A stretch of 64,000 bases of DNA from assembly GCF_009663395.1 (NCBI RefSeq), contig NZ_QKNW01000001.1, positions 992,001 through 1,056,000 of the forward strand, in the 5' to 3' direction. Source of the stretch: Halosegnis longus (GTDB lineage Archaea; Halobacteriota; Halobacteria; Halobacteriales; Haloarculaceae). The first letter of the stretch is position 1. Each line of letters starts with the position of its first letter. Positions 46,553-55,978 of the stretch are shown piece after piece. The notes under the pieces were generated by a model. That model saw only the letters and a program-made list of their open reading frames with translations. It made no database searches and was not told where the DNA came from. The position numbers and the translations under genes were made by a program.

Positions 46553-48913
46553 GTGGCACCGACACAGGCCGTCGCCGACGCCGTTCCCGACTTTGCCGAC
46601 GCCTTCGGCTTCGAGACGTTCAATCGGATGCAGTCGGAGACCCTTCCCGCCATCTTGGAGCGCGACGACAACGTCGTCGTCTCCGCCCCGACCGCGAGCG
46701 GGAAGACCGCCCTCGCCGAACTCGCCATCTGCAAGACGCTCGCCGCCGGCGGGACCGCCCTCTTCTTGGCCCCGTTGCGCGCGCTCACCAACGAGAAGGA
46801 AAGCGAGTGGGAGCGGTTCGAGGAGATGGGCTACTCCGTCTACGTCGTCACGGGCGAGCGCGACCTGAACACGCGCCGCGCCGAGCGCGCCGACATCCTC
46901 GTGATGACGCCCGAGAAGACCGACTCCGCGACCAGAAAACACGACTCGGCGCGCTACTCGTTCATCACGGACGTGGACTGCTGTGTCATCGACGAGGTGC
47001 ATCTGCTCGACTCCGACAAGCGCGGGGCCGTCCTCGAGGTGACGATTTCGCGGCTCCGCCGGCTCTGTGCGCCGCGTATCGTCGCACTGTCCGCGACGAT
47101 GCCGAACGTCGAGGACATCGCCGACTGGCTCGACGCGCCCGACGCCTGCACGTTCCAGTTCGGCGACGACTACCGGCCCGTTCCGCTGCACGCGAGCGTC
47201 GAGACGTACGCGACGGGCGAGAACGCCTTCCAGAACAAGTATCGCCGGCTGTATCGCGCGCTCGACTTGGCACAGCCCCACATCGAAGACGGCGGCCAGT
47301 CGCTCGTCTTCGTCGCCTCCAGACAGGATACGGTGCGGGCGGCGAAGAAGGCCCGCGACGTGCTCGCGGAGCGCGATATCGACATCGGAGCGCGGGGCGA
47401 CTACGACCTCCACACCGACGCACAGGACCTCCGCAACGACACCCTCCGGCAGTCCGTGGTCGACGGCGTGGCCTTCCACCACGCCGGGCTCTCCCGCGAG
47501 GACAAAAACGCCGTCGAGGCGTGGTTCAAGCAAGGGAAGATTCAGCTGCTCTTCTCGACCTCGACGCTCGCGTGGGGGGTGAATCTCCCCGCGCGGTGTG
47601 TCGTCATCCGGGACACGAAGCTCCACGACCCGCTCGAAGGCGAGGTGGACATGAGCCCACTCGACGTGCTCCAGATGCTGGGCCGCGCCGGGCGACCCGG
47701 CTACGACGACAAGGGGTACGCCCACGTCGTCTGTGAGGGCCAAGACGCCGAGAAGTACCGCCGCCTGCTCCGCGAGGGGAAGGAAATCGAGTCGCGACTC
47801 GCCGCCGAACTCGACTCGCATCTCAACGCCGAAATCGCGCTGGGGACGATTCGCGACCTCGACGACGTGATGGAGTGGCTCCAGACGACGTTCTACTACG
47901 TGCGCGCCCAGTCAGCGCCCGACCAGTACCGCTTCGGCGGCAAGCTCCGCGAGCGCGTCCGCGAGACGCTACAGGACCTCGTCGCCGCCGGCTTCGTGGA
48001 GACGGACGACGAACTCCGGGTGCAGGGGACCCCGCTGGGGCGGCTCGCCTCGAAGTTCTATCTCCGGCTCGACACCGCAGAGCGGTTCAAGTCGCTCGCC
48101 GACCGCGCGAGCGAAGAGACCCTCTCCGACGCTGACGTGCTCGAAGCCGTCGCGACGGCCGACGAGTTCGATAGCGTGAGCGCGCGCCGCGACGAGCGCG
48201 ACGCCGTGCAAGCCGTCCTCGGGCCGGAGGGCGACGACCTCGACCCAGGAAACAGAAAGGTGCTCGCCATCCTGCGCGCCTCGATGGACGGCAACACGCC
48301 CTCGGAGCTGCGCTCTGACGCGTGGGTCATCCGGCAGAACGCGCTCCGGATGGTGGCCGCCCTCCGAGAATTCCTGGACCGATTCGCCGGTCCCTACGCC
48401 GCGAACGTGGCCTGCCGGGTCGAGGCGCGCGTCGAGAACGGGATTTCGGCCGATGCGGTCGGGCTGACGGCCATCGACGGCATCGGAAAGGGGAGAGGTG
48501 TCAAGCTCGCGAAAGAGGGCCTCCAGACGCCGGCCGACGTGCTCGCTGCCGGCGTCTCGGGGCTCGTCGAGGCCGGCCTCTCGGAGGGTCTCGCCGAGCG
48601 CGTCGTCGAGCAGGCGCGCGACCTCCCGGTCGTCGAAGTCGAGTGGGGCGAGTTTCCCGACAGCATCGCGCACGGGACGAGCGAGATGCACGACGTGACG
48701 GTCGAGAACACGGGCGGCGGCGCGCGCGGCGAGGTGCGGGTCACCGTCAACGGCGTCGAGATGTCCAGCGAGTCGCGGTATCTCGGCGAGGCGACGGTCC
48801 CGGTCGGCGTGTTCGGGGCCGACGCCGACGAGCTTACCTTCCGGGTGGAGGTGGCGTTCGCGGACCTGCCGCTGTTGCCGGTGAGCGAGACGCGGACGGT
48901 CGCCGTCGAGTAA
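46553..48913 (+). CDS. Ski2-type DNA/RNA helicase
   Basis: About 786 residues. Walker A SAPTASGKTALAE, motif II DEVHLL, motif III LSATMPN, motif VI QMLGRAGRPGYD. After a winged-helix/ratchet region comes a helix-hairpin-helix (DGIGKGRGVKLAKEG, about 655) and a C-terminal beta domain. This is the Hel308/Brr2/Ski2 superfamily, but the C-terminal domain differs from Hel308. Both a GTG at 46553 and an in-frame TTG at 46526 (MSDASC) are possible starts; GTG is the commoner initiator. Role in repair, recombination or RNA processing cannot be separated. Confidence 0.9.
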   Translation: MAPTQAVADAVPDFADAFGFETFNRMQSETLPAILERDDNVVVSAPTASGKTALAELAICKTLAAGGTALFLAPLRALTNEKESEWERFEEMGYSVYVVTGERDLNTRRAERADILVMTPEKTDSATRKHDSARYSFITDVDCCVIDEVHLLDSDKRGAVLEVTISRLRRLCAPRIVALSATMPNVEDIADWLDAPDACTFQFGDDYRPVPLHASVETYATGENAFQNKYRRLYRALDLAQPHIEDGGQSLVFVASRQDTVRAAKKARDVLAERDIDIGARGDYDLHTDAQDLRNDTLRQSVVDGVAFHHAGLSREDKNAVEAWFKQGKIQLLFSTSTLAWGVNLPARCVVIRDTKLHDPLEGEVDMSPLDVLQMLGRAGRPGYDDKGYAHVVCEGQDAEKYRRLLREGKEIESRLAAELDSHLNAEIALGTIRDLDDVMEWLQTTFYYVRAQSAPDQYRFGGKLRERVRETLQDLVAAGFVETDDELRVQGTPLGRLASKFYLRLDTAERFKSLADRASEETLSDADVLEAVATADEFDSVSARRDERDAVQAVLGPEGDDLDPGNRKVLAILRASMDGNTPSELRSDAWVIRQNALRMVAALREFLDRFAGPYAANVACRVEARVENGISADAVGLTAIDGIGKGRGVKLAKEGLQTPADVLAAGVSGLVEAGLSEGLAERVVEQARDLPVVEVEWGEFPDSIAHGTSEMHDVTVENTGGGARGEVRVTVNGVEMSSESRYLGEATVPVGVFGADADELTFRVEVAFADLPLLPVSETRTVAVE

Positions 48914-50482
48914 TCAGCCGAAGGAGTGGACGGCCATCTCCAGCGTGTCTAAATCGAGGATGGGCGCGAAGCCGGCGTCGGGGTCGATGTTGACGGATTT
49001 CTGGAAGTCGGTCTGCGCCTGCCAACAGCCGGAGTTGACGGCGATGACGCGGCGATACTTCCCCCACCCGAGCTTGTGGACGTGGCCGGTGTGGAACACG
49101 TCGGGCACCTCCTCCATGACGAGGTAATCCTCCTCTTCGGGGGCGACGCGGGTCTTCCCGCCGAACTGCGGGGCGACGTGGCGCTTCTTCAGGAGTTGGT
49201 ACATCGCCTTGTGGGGCTCGTCGTAGCTGGCCTTCTCCTCGGGGAGTTCCGCGATGACCTCGTCGAGCGAGACGCCGTGGTACATCAGAATCTTCACGCC
49301 CTCCACGTCGACGAGCGCGGGGTTGCCGTGGATGCGGGCGTCGTGGACCGACATGATGTCGCGCAGCTCCTCGTCGAAGCCGGGTTGTGGCTCGGCGAGT
49401 CGGACGGCGTCGTGGTTGCCCGGAATCATCAGGATCTCCATGTCGCCGGGCACCTCCTTCAGGTGCTCCGAGAACTGCTCGTACTGGTCGTAGATGTCGA
49501 CGATCGACAGCTCCTCGTCCTGGTTCGGGTAGACGCCGACCCCTTCGACCATGTCGCCGGCGATGAGGAGATACTCGACGTGTTCGGCCTCCTCGGTGTG
49601 GAGCCATCGTGCGAATCGGTGCCACGCGTCCGCCAGAAACTCGTCGGAGCCGACGTGGATATCGGAGACGAGCGCGGCCTGGACGTGGCGGTCTGCGGTG
49701 TTCGGGTTGTAGGTTCGGGGCACCTCGGGGAAGTGGATGGCGTCGACGAACATGATGGAGCCGTCGTCGCTGAGTCCCCCTTCGACGGCGATGACCTCGT
49801 CTAACAGGAGTTCGTCGACGAGGTCCGCAATCGGGCGGTCCTTCATCACGAGACACGGGAAGACGCCGTTGGTGTCCTCTAGCTCGATGAGCCAGTGGCC
49901 GCTCGCGGTCGAGCGGATGTCGTTGACCATCCCGACGAGACCGGCCTCGCCGCCGCCCTGTGAACTCTGGAGCGACGTAGTGGGCCGGTGTTGGACCCGA
50001 CCGCGGAGCTGGCCGGCGAGCTTCTCGTAGCGGTCGCGAAACACCGTGACGAAGTCGTCGTACTCGCCGGTGCCCGTAGATTGGCCCGTGATGTCCTGTG
50101 CGACCGAAATCGACTGTTTCGACTGGTCGCGTGAGACGTTCTCAGACCCCTTCGTTTCGACTGGAACACCCCCACCGTCGGCGTTCGATTCCAGGTCGGC
50201 GGTTCCAGTGGAAACGGAGGGGTCGTGTGAGGTGGTGTCGTGGGTCGCGTTCTCGGTGCCGCTCGGGCCGGCCGGGCGTTCCGTGGCGCGTCGGTCGGCG
50301 AGGGCGGCGTTCACGTGGTCGGCGGTGAGGACGAGTTCGTCGTCGGGCGTCGCTTCGACTGCGAGCACGAGCGCCTGCTCGGGGTCGTCAGTGCCGGCGA
50401 GCAGGGTGACAGCCTCGCGTGAGGCGTTGTAGCCGTGACTCGCGAGGAGGCTGGCGATGCGGGCGGGCGACGCCATCGGCAT
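48914..50482 (-). CDS. dp1: DNA polymerase D small subunit DP1
   Basis: 522 residues. After a helical N-terminus and a disordered Ser/Thr/Asp-rich linker (about 65-130) come an OB-fold and the Mre11-like phosphoesterase domain with the full motif set: VSDIHVGS, IAGDMVEG, IPGNHDAVR, MYHGVS and HTGHVHKLG. DP1 is the 3'-5' exonuclease subunit of PolD, a main archaeal replicase. The DP2 gene is not in the window. Divergent from sec11, as in other haloarchaea. Start at 50482 (MPMASP) or 50476. Confidence 0.94.
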   Translation of the reverse strand: MPMASPARIASLLASHGYNASREAVTLLAGTDDPEQALVLAVEATPDDELVLTADHVNAALADRRATERPAGPSGTENATHDTTSHDPSVSTGTADLESNADGGGVPVETKGSENVSRDQSKQSISVAQDITGQSTGTGEYDDFVTVFRDRYEKLAGQLRGRVQHRPTTSLQSSQGGGEAGLVGMVNDIRSTASGHWLIELEDTNGVFPCLVMKDRPIADLVDELLLDEVIAVEGGLSDDGSIMFVDAIHFPEVPRTYNPNTADRHVQAALVSDIHVGSDEFLADAWHRFARWLHTEEAEHVEYLLIAGDMVEGVGVYPNQDEELSIVDIYDQYEQFSEHLKEVPGDMEILMIPGNHDAVRLAEPQPGFDEELRDIMSVHDARIHGNPALVDVEGVKILMYHGVSLDEVIAELPEEKASYDEPHKAMYQLLKKRHVAPQFGGKTRVAPEEEDYLVMEEVPDVFHTGHVHKLGWGKYRRVIAVNSGCWQAQTDFQKSVNIDPDAGFAPILDLDTLEMAVHSFG

Positions 50483-50561
50483 GGCCCGAGGGAGGCGACT
50501 GAGCGAGAAAAGCGTGCCGAAACCCAGAACGTTGAAGCGACTCGCGTCGCCACTGTAGACA

Positions 50562-51239
50562 ATGAGCGACGAGTCGGAACCGGAGGGGCTACGCGAGTGG
50601 TTCCACTGGTTCCGGACGACGGACCACGGAGCCGTCGTCTACGTGCGGGAGGTGGGGATGAGCATCGCCGCGGTGTTGCTCGTGGGACTGCTGTTGTTCG
50701 CCGTCAGCGGCGTCTGGCCCCCGATGGTCGCCGTCGAGTCCGGCAGCATGGAGCCGAACATGAACGTCGGCGACCTGGTGTTCGTGATGGACGAACAGCG
50801 ACTCGCGGCCGACGCCGCCCACGCCGGCACGGGCGTCGTCACCTACAAGGACGGCCGCGAGGTCGGCTACAAGAAGTTCTCAGACTACGGTGATGTCATC
50901 ATCTTCAGGGCCGACAACGAGTCCGGGACCCCAATCATCCACCGGGCTCGCTTCTGGGTCGAGGAGGGGGAAAACTGGTACGACCGAACGAACCCCGACC
51001 ACATCGGCGGGGCCGACAACTGCAGGGAACTCCGGAACTGCCCGGCCCCCCACGCCGGCTTCATCACGAAGGGCGACAACAATCCGCAGTACGACCAACT
51101 CGGCCCGCTGACGGAGCCGGTGAAGCCGGCGTGGATCGTCGGCAGCGCCGAGTTCGGCATCCCGAAGCTCGGCTACGTGAAGCTGTGTGCCATCGAACTC
51201 CAGACGCCCGGCAGACAGCCGAAGTGTCCGGTCGGCTAA
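50562..51239 (+). CDS. sec11: Signal peptidase I (S26B, Sec11-like)
   Basis: 225 residues. One transmembrane helix (about 32-52) and catalytic Ser62 in ESGSMEPNM, the box-D/His in IIHRARFW and the Asp of GDNN give the archaeal/eukaryotic Ser-His-Asp type. It removes Sec and Tat signal peptides (non-lipoprotein) at the membrane. The gene is divergent from dp1 with 79 bases between starts. Confidence 0.93.
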   Translation: MSDESEPEGLREWFHWFRTTDHGAVVYVREVGMSIAAVLLVGLLLFAVSGVWPPMVAVESGSMEPNMNVGDLVFVMDEQRLAADAAHAGTGVVTYKDGREVGYKKFSDYGDVIIFRADNESGTPIIHRARFWVEEGENWYDRTNPDHIGGADNCRELRNCPAPHAGFITKGDNNPQYDQLGPLTEPVKPAWIVGSAEFGIPKLGYVKLCAIELQTPGRQPKCPVG

Positions 51240-51856
51240 CAGACCGGCTTCGGGTTGACGCCCATCGACTCTAGCTGTTCGGTGTAGGTCTCGTAGGCCG
51301 TCTGAATCGTCTCGCTTGCGGCCGTCAGTGCGCGCTCCCAGTCGTCGTCGGAGGCACACAGCGCGGCCAGGTGGTCCGTCGCGCCGGCCAACTGCTCGTC
51401 GAGGTCGCCAGCGAGCGTGCGGAACGTGCTCGCCGTCTGCGGGTCGGCCTGCCCGACGAAGAAGCCCGTCACCTGCTCTTTGGACTTCTCGGCGACGAGC
51501 GCCCTGCCGACGAACGCGCCGAGCCGCTCGATGGAGTCGGTGCGGGCGCGCAGCCCCTCGTGCATCGCGGTCACGTCGGGCTCGACCGATTCGGCACCGA
51601 GTTCGGACAACACCTGTTCGTAGTGGTCCCGTTCCTCGTTGGCGACTGCCGCGAAGAACTCGCCCGCGGCGTCGTCGTCGGTCCACGCCCCGAACGTCTC
51701 GCTGGCGGTGCGTTCGGCGGCGGCGGCGGCTTCGAGCACGGTGTCCGGGTCCATCTCGCCGGCGGTGTCGGCGTACAGCGACTTCGACGAGCCGAGCCGC
51801 GAGAGGGCGGTGTCGTTGTTCGCTCGGACGGTCTCGGTGAACTCCTCGGCGTTCAT
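51236..51856 (-). CDS. Rubrerythrin-like / ferritin-fold protein
   Basis: 206 residues, all helical. The ERxxxETF and EERDHYEQVL sequences recall the ExxH pairs of rubrerythrin/ferritin-like di-iron proteins, but no rubredoxin CxxC domain is present and the third helix lacks an obvious second ExxH. It may be a haloarchaeal rubrerythrin variant with partial metal site, or a protein-only relative. The 3' end overlaps the sec11 stop by 4 bases. Confidence 0.65.
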   Translation of the reverse strand: MNAEEFTETVRANNDTALSRLGSSKSLYADTAGEMDPDTVLEAAAAAERTASETFGAWTDDDAAGEFFAAVANEERDHYEQVLSELGAESVEPDVTAMHEGLRARTDSIERLGAFVGRALVAEKSKEQVTGFFVGQADPQTASTFRTLAGDLDEQLAGATDHLAALCASDDDWERALTAASETIQTAYETYTEQLESMGVNPKPVC

Positions 51857-51931
51857 ACTCGCTCGTCGGGAGCGGGCGGCTTGTAGTTGGCGTCCCGGCG
51901 AACTTTTCTCGCTCGCCCACCGAGCGGGCGT

Positions 51932-52810
51932 ATGACACTCGCCGACGCCACCGCCGCGAAGCTCGATGCGGCGAGCGCCGACCTCGCGACCCGTGACAGC
52001 GTGCTCGTCGCCTTCTCCGGCGGCGTCGACTCCGCCGTCGTCGCCGCCATCGCCCACGACGCGCTGGGGCGCGACGCCGTCGCCTGCACCGCGAAATCCG
52101 AGACGCTTCCCGACGCGGAACTCGAAGACGCGTTCGCCGTCGCCGAGGAAATCGGTATCCGCCACGAGACGACGAGCTTCTCGGAGCTCGACGACCCGGC
52201 GTTCGTCGAGAACGACGGCGACCGCTGTTACCACTGCCGGACGATGCGGCTCGGCGAGCTGTTCGACACCGCGCGCCGGCTCGACATCGAGACGGTGTGT
52301 GACGGGACGAACGCCGACGACCCCGGCGAGGGCCACCGCCCCGGTCTCCGCGCCGTCGAGGAACTGGACGCCTACTCCCCGCTGCTCGAACACGACATCA
52401 CGAAGGAGGAGGTCCGATCCATCGCCGACCACTTCGGTCTCTCCGTCGCGGACAAACCCTCGATGGCGTGTCTCTCCTCGCGGATCCCGACCGGGCTGGA
52501 GGTGACGGAAGAGCGACTCTCGCGGGTGGAACAGGCGGAGGAACTCCTCCGGACGTGGGGATTCGAGCAGTTCCGGGTGCGCGACCACGACGGACTGGCG
52601 CGCATCGAGGTCGGCGAGGAGGAACTCGACCGGGCACTCGATGCCGATTTCGTCCGCGCCGCTCGCGAGCATCTGCTCGAGTGTGGCTTCGACCACGTCA
52701 CCCTCGACCTGGAGGGGTACGCGACGGGGTCGGTGTCACCAGCGGGCGAACAAGAGGACGAACAGACCGACCGGACGAACGTGTTATCGGCGGAGTATCC
52801 GACGAGCTAG
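51932..52810 (+). CDS. larE: LarE-type ATP-dependent sulfur transferase
   Basis: 292 residues. PP-loop SGGVDS (29-34) binds ATP for AMP-activation. Cys99 and Cys102 (RCYHCR) and Cys180 (SMACLSSRIP) form a three-Cys set. In Thermotoga-type LarE these hold a 4Fe-4S cluster that recycles sulfur instead of sacrificing a Cys. LarE thiolates the nickel-pincer cofactor precursor; LarA, LarB and LarC are not nearby. It could alternatively thiolate another substrate. TATA element not clear; start ATG 51932. Confidence 0.88.
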   Translation: MTLADATAAKLDAASADLATRDSVLVAFSGGVDSAVVAAIAHDALGRDAVACTAKSETLPDAELEDAFAVAEEIGIRHETTSFSELDDPAFVENDGDRCYHCRTMRLGELFDTARRLDIETVCDGTNADDPGEGHRPGLRAVEELDAYSPLLEHDITKEEVRSIADHFGLSVADKPSMACLSSRIPTGLEVTEERLSRVEQAEELLRTWGFEQFRVRDHDGLARIEVGEEELDRALDADFVRAAREHLLECGFDHVTLDLEGYATGSVSPAGEQEDEQTDRTNVLSAEYPTS

Positions 52811-53412
52811 CGCCACGGCGTCGCGTTCTCGGTGACGCTCTCGATTGCTTCCGCGGCGTCGAAGACGTTGATGCCGCAGTTGTCCTGCTCGTGGGCGAGC
52901 ATTGCCTCTGGCACGTCCATCCCCTTCGCGTAGCCGTGGAGCAGGTGGATGGGGCCGCCGTGGGTGACGAGTAAGACGGTGTCGTGGTCGCGGGCGGCTA
53001 TCTGCTCGATGCCCTCGGTGACGCGGTCGTACATGTTGACGAGACTCTCGCCGGACTCCGGCACCTCGCGTGCGGCCTCGGCGGCCGCCTTCCCGAGCGC
53101 GAACCGTGGATACTTCTCGAAGACGGTGTCGTAGGTGAGCCCCTGATACATCCCCACGTCGCGTTCGCGGAAGGCCGCGTCGTACTCAACGTTCGTCGCG
53201 GGGAGCATCGTCGCGACCCGTTCGGTCGTCTCGCGGGTGCGTTCGAGGTCGGAGGCGTAGACGGCGTCGAACTCGTACTCGTCGGCGAGATAGCGACCGG
53301 CGGCGGTGGCCTGCTCGCGGCCCGTCTCGTTGAGCGGGACCGGTGCCCACCCCTGCATCCGTCCTTCGTCGTTCCACGCGGTTTCGCCGTGTCGGAGCAC
53401 TACGATACGCAT
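52807..53412 (-). CDS. Histidine phosphatase family protein (phosphoglycerate mutase-like)
   Basis: 201 residues. Catalytic LRHGETAWN (His8) with Arg7, Glu in ERDVGMYQG and second His in LLVTHGGPIH are all present. The family dephosphorylates small phosphoesters; substrates range from 3-phosphoglycerate to alpha-ribazole-phosphate. The 3' end overlaps larE by 4 bases (convergent). Confidence 0.9.
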   Translation of the reverse strand: MRIVVLRHGETAWNDEGRMQGWAPVPLNETGREQATAAGRYLADEYEFDAVYASDLERTRETTERVATMLPATNVEYDAAFRERDVGMYQGLTYDTVFEKYPRFALGKAAAEAAREVPESGESLVNMYDRVTEGIEQIAARDHDTVLLVTHGGPIHLLHGYAKGMDVPEAMLAHEQDNCGINVFDAAEAIESVTENATPWR

Positions 53413-53499
53413 ACCTCACCCGAGCGTGGCGTCGCCTTCAGCGTTCGCCTCGCGGGCCGAAAGGGCCACCTTCATGCCGCCGACTGCCGAACGTCTGGT

Positions 53500-54510
53500 A
53501 TGGAATCGCCGCTGTGGACCGACGAGTTCGCGCCCGATATCGGCGACCTGCCACAGTCGGATGCGGTGGAGTACTTCGAGACGGCCGTCGACGAGCCGCT
53601 GAACCTCGTCGTCCACGGCCCGCCGGGGGTCGGGAAGACCGCTGCGGTCCGTGCACTCGCGGACGCCGCCCACGATGACCCCGACAACGACCTCGTGGAG
53701 CTGAACGTCGCCGACTTCTTCAACCGGACGAAGAAGGAGATCAAAACCGACGAGCGGTTCGCCTCCTTCCTGCGGGGCAACTCCCGCATGTCGAAACGCG
53801 ACATGATAAACCACGTGCTGAAGGAGTCGGCGAGCTACCAGCCCGTCTCCGGCCAGTACAAGACCGTTCTGCTGGACAACGCCGAGGCCATCCGCGAGGA
53901 TTTCCAGCAGGCGCTGCGCCGGGTGATGGAGCGGTACGCCGAGAACACGCAGTTCGTCATCGCGACCCGCCAGCCGTCGAAGCTGATTCCGCCGATTCGC
54001 TCGCGGTGTTTCTCCGTGTCGATGTCGTCGCCCGACCACGAGTCGATGGTGGCTGCCATCGAGCGGGTCGTCTCGCTCGCCGGCGTGGAGTACGACGACG
54101 ACGGGCTCGAGTATCTCGCGGGCTACGGCGACGGCAACGTCCGGAAGGCCATCCTCGGGGCACAGACGACCGCCGAGACGGAAGGCGCGGTGACGATGAC
54201 CGCCGCCTACGAGACGCTCGGCGATATCGGCCACGACGACGTGGTGGAGGCGATGCTCGACGCCGCCGAACAGAGCAACTTCGAGGACGCCCGCTCGGAG
54301 TTGGACACGCTCATCTACGACGAAGGATACGACGGCGACGAAATCCTCTCGGACGTGTTGCGCGTGGCGCGGTCCCGCTACGACGGCCGGCGGCTGGCGA
54401 AGCTGTATCGAATTGCCGGCGAGGTGGATTTCGACCTGACGGAGTCGACGAGCGACCGGGTGCAGTTAGGGCATCTGCTCGCGGAAATCGGACGGCCGAC
54501 CGGGGAGTAG
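53500..54510 (+). CDS. rfcC: Replication factor C subunit RfcC (AAA+ clamp loader)
   Basis: 336 residues, clamp-loader AAA+ fold: Walker A GPPGVGKT (40-47), box VII-type IPPIRSRC, and a C-terminal collar. The Walker B reads TVLLDNAEAI, i.e. DNAE instead of DEAD, a changed acidic pair as in the less active clamp-loader subunits. It loads PCNA, encoded 93 bases downstream on the same strand. Haloarchaea have RfcA, RfcB (large) and RfcC; this short form fits RfcC. Confidence 0.92.
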   Translation: MESPLWTDEFAPDIGDLPQSDAVEYFETAVDEPLNLVVHGPPGVGKTAAVRALADAAHDDPDNDLVELNVADFFNRTKKEIKTDERFASFLRGNSRMSKRDMINHVLKESASYQPVSGQYKTVLLDNAEAIREDFQQALRRVMERYAENTQFVIATRQPSKLIPPIRSRCFSVSMSSPDHESMVAAIERVVSLAGVEYDDDGLEYLAGYGDGNVRKAILGAQTTAETEGAVTMTAAYETLGDIGHDDVVEAMLDAAEQSNFEDARSELDTLIYDEGYDGDEILSDVLRVARSRYDGRRLAKLYRIAGEVDFDLTESTSDRVQLGHLLAEIGRPTGE

Positions 54511-54570
54511 GCCAGGCCCGCTCGTTGGCGGCTCGCGGGCGCGTCGCACGCGCGAACGGGCATGAGAGAG

Positions 54571-54578
54571 TTTTTATC
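54571..54578 (+). promoter_or_regulatory. TATA element of the PCNA gene
   Basis: TTTTTATC is 26-33 bases before the ATG at 54604. It lies inside the longer open frame that begins at 54562, which argues that 54604 (MFKAIVSAD) is the real start and that the mRNA is leaderless. Confidence 0.6.
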
Positions 54579-54603
54579 ACGCCGTTTCGTAGCCGGCGAC
54601 AAG

Positions 54604-55347
54604 ATGTTCAAGGCTATTGTGAGCGCTGACACGCTCGGAGACGCGTTAGACTCCGTGAGCGTGCTGGTCGACGAGTGTAAGATTCGACTCGAAGAGGAGG
54701 GGCTCACGATTCGCGCCGTCGACCCGGCGAACGTCGGCATGGTCGATCTCACGCTCGATGCTGCCGCCTTCGAATCCTACGAGACCGACGGGGGCGTCAT
54801 CGGCGTCAATCTCTCGCGGCTGGAGGAGTTCGTCGGCATGGCCGACGCCGGCCAGTTGGTCCAACTCGAACTCGACGAGGAGACCCGCAAACTCCACATC
54901 CAAATTGAGGGATTGGAGGGGACGCTCGCGCTCATCGACCCCGACTCCATCCGCCAGGAGCCGGACCTCCCGGACCTCGACCTGCCGGCGAACGTCGTCG
55001 TCGAGGGAGCCGACATCGCCCGCGCCGTCAAGGCCGCCGACATGGTCTCCGACCACATCGCGCTCGGCGTCGACGCCGACGAGGAACTGTTCTACGTCGA
55101 CGCGGAGGGCGACACCGACGACGTGCACCTCGAACTCACCCGCGAGGACCTCATCGACCTGACCGCGGGCGACGCCCGCTCGCTCTTCTCGCTCGATTAT
55201 CTACAGGATATGAACAAGGCGATTCCCTCCGACGCCGAGGTGACGATGGAACTGGGCGAGGAGTTCCCCGTCAAGCTCCACTTCGATATCGCCGAAGGAA
55301 ACGGTCAAGTTACGTACATGTTAGCTCCGCGTATCCAGAGCGACTAA
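54604..55347 (+). CDS. pcn: DNA polymerase sliding clamp PCNA
   Basis: 247 residues, starting [15 protein letters not shown], with the two pseudo-symmetric halves. The interdomain connecting loop is at about 115-130 (PDLPDLDLP), and the C-terminus [10 protein letters not shown] follows the usual AP-I end. It forms the trimeric clamp for PolB, PolD, ligase, FEN1 and repair enzymes. The sequence is extremely acidic, as in other halophilic clamps. Downstream neighbour converges with no gap. Confidence 0.96.
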   Translation: MFKAIVSADTLGDALDSVSVLVDECKIRLEEEGLTIRAVDPANVGMVDLTLDAAAFESYETDGGVIGVNLSRLEEFVGMADAGQLVQLELDEETRKLHIQIEGLEGTLALIDPDSIRQEPDLPDLDLPANVVVEGADIARAVKAADMVSDHIALGVDADEELFYVDAEGDTDDVHLELTREDLIDLTAGDARSLFSLDYLQDMNKAIPSDAEVTMELGEEFPVKLHFDIAEGNGQVTYMLAPRIQSD

Positions 55348-55938
55348 TTACTCCAGCCGACGGTCGATAACTGCTTTCGCCTCTCTGCCGGCCTGTTTCC
55401 ATCCGTAGCCCCGCTCGTAGACGTGGCGTTTCGAGTCGACCAGCTCCTCGGGACTCGACTCCTCGAAGCCGCCCCGCGCCCACGTGCCCGACTCCTCTAA
55501 CCACGTGAGCATCTGCTCGCGGGTCTCCTGCCACGAGAGCCCGACCATCTCGTAGAAGGCGACGAGCGCGAAGACGGCGTTGTCGTGGGCCCCGTGGACG
55601 GAGCCCTTCTCGTAGATGGTTTTCAGCGGCTCCATCGTCGGGTGGGTGACGCGTTCCTTGTACTCCTCGGCGGTGAGCAGTTCCAGCGGCTCGTCGTCGT
55701 CGCCGTCGACGCGCTGGTCGGCGCGGAGTCGCGAGAGCCCGGCGGCGTGAAGCCCGCCCCACTCCTCGATGTCGGCCCGGAGGTCGGCCTGCGTGTGCGG
55801 CTCGGCGGAGAGACGCGCGAGAATATCGACGTAGGCGGCTTCGATGTCGGTCCAGCGGACGCCGTCGAAGTCACAGTCGGCGTCGTGAAGGTTCGTACGG
55901 GTGCGACAGCCCGGACACGGGTACTCGAAGCGCGGCAT
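55348..55938 (-). CDS. Uncharacterised zinc-binding protein converging on PCNA
   Basis: 196 residues. The N-terminus carries CPGC...C (Cys8, Cys11 and Cys22 with His18), a compact zinc-like site; the rest is helical with a conserved-looking C-terminal part (AVFALVAFYEMVGLSW and GYGWKQAGREAKAVID). No family recognised. The gene ends at the base after the PCNA stop, so transcripts must overlap at the 3' ends. Confidence 0.75.
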   Translation of the reverse strand: MPRFEYPCPGCRTRTNLHDADCDFDGVRWTDIEAAYVDILARLSAEPHTQADLRADIEEWGGLHAAGLSRLRADQRVDGDDDEPLELLTAEEYKERVTHPTMEPLKTIYEKGSVHGAHDNAVFALVAFYEMVGLSWQETREQMLTWLEESGTWARGGFEESSPEELVDSKRHVYERGYGWKQAGREAKAVIDRRLE

Positions 55939-55978
55939 GGCTCACCTCCCGGCGTCGCGAACTAAGACGTATCGCTGT

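Noticed and set aside
44987-47821. A 944-codon open frame on the minus strand
   Set aside because: Antisense shadow of leuS, the gene at 46013 and the helicase; no domain or start context.
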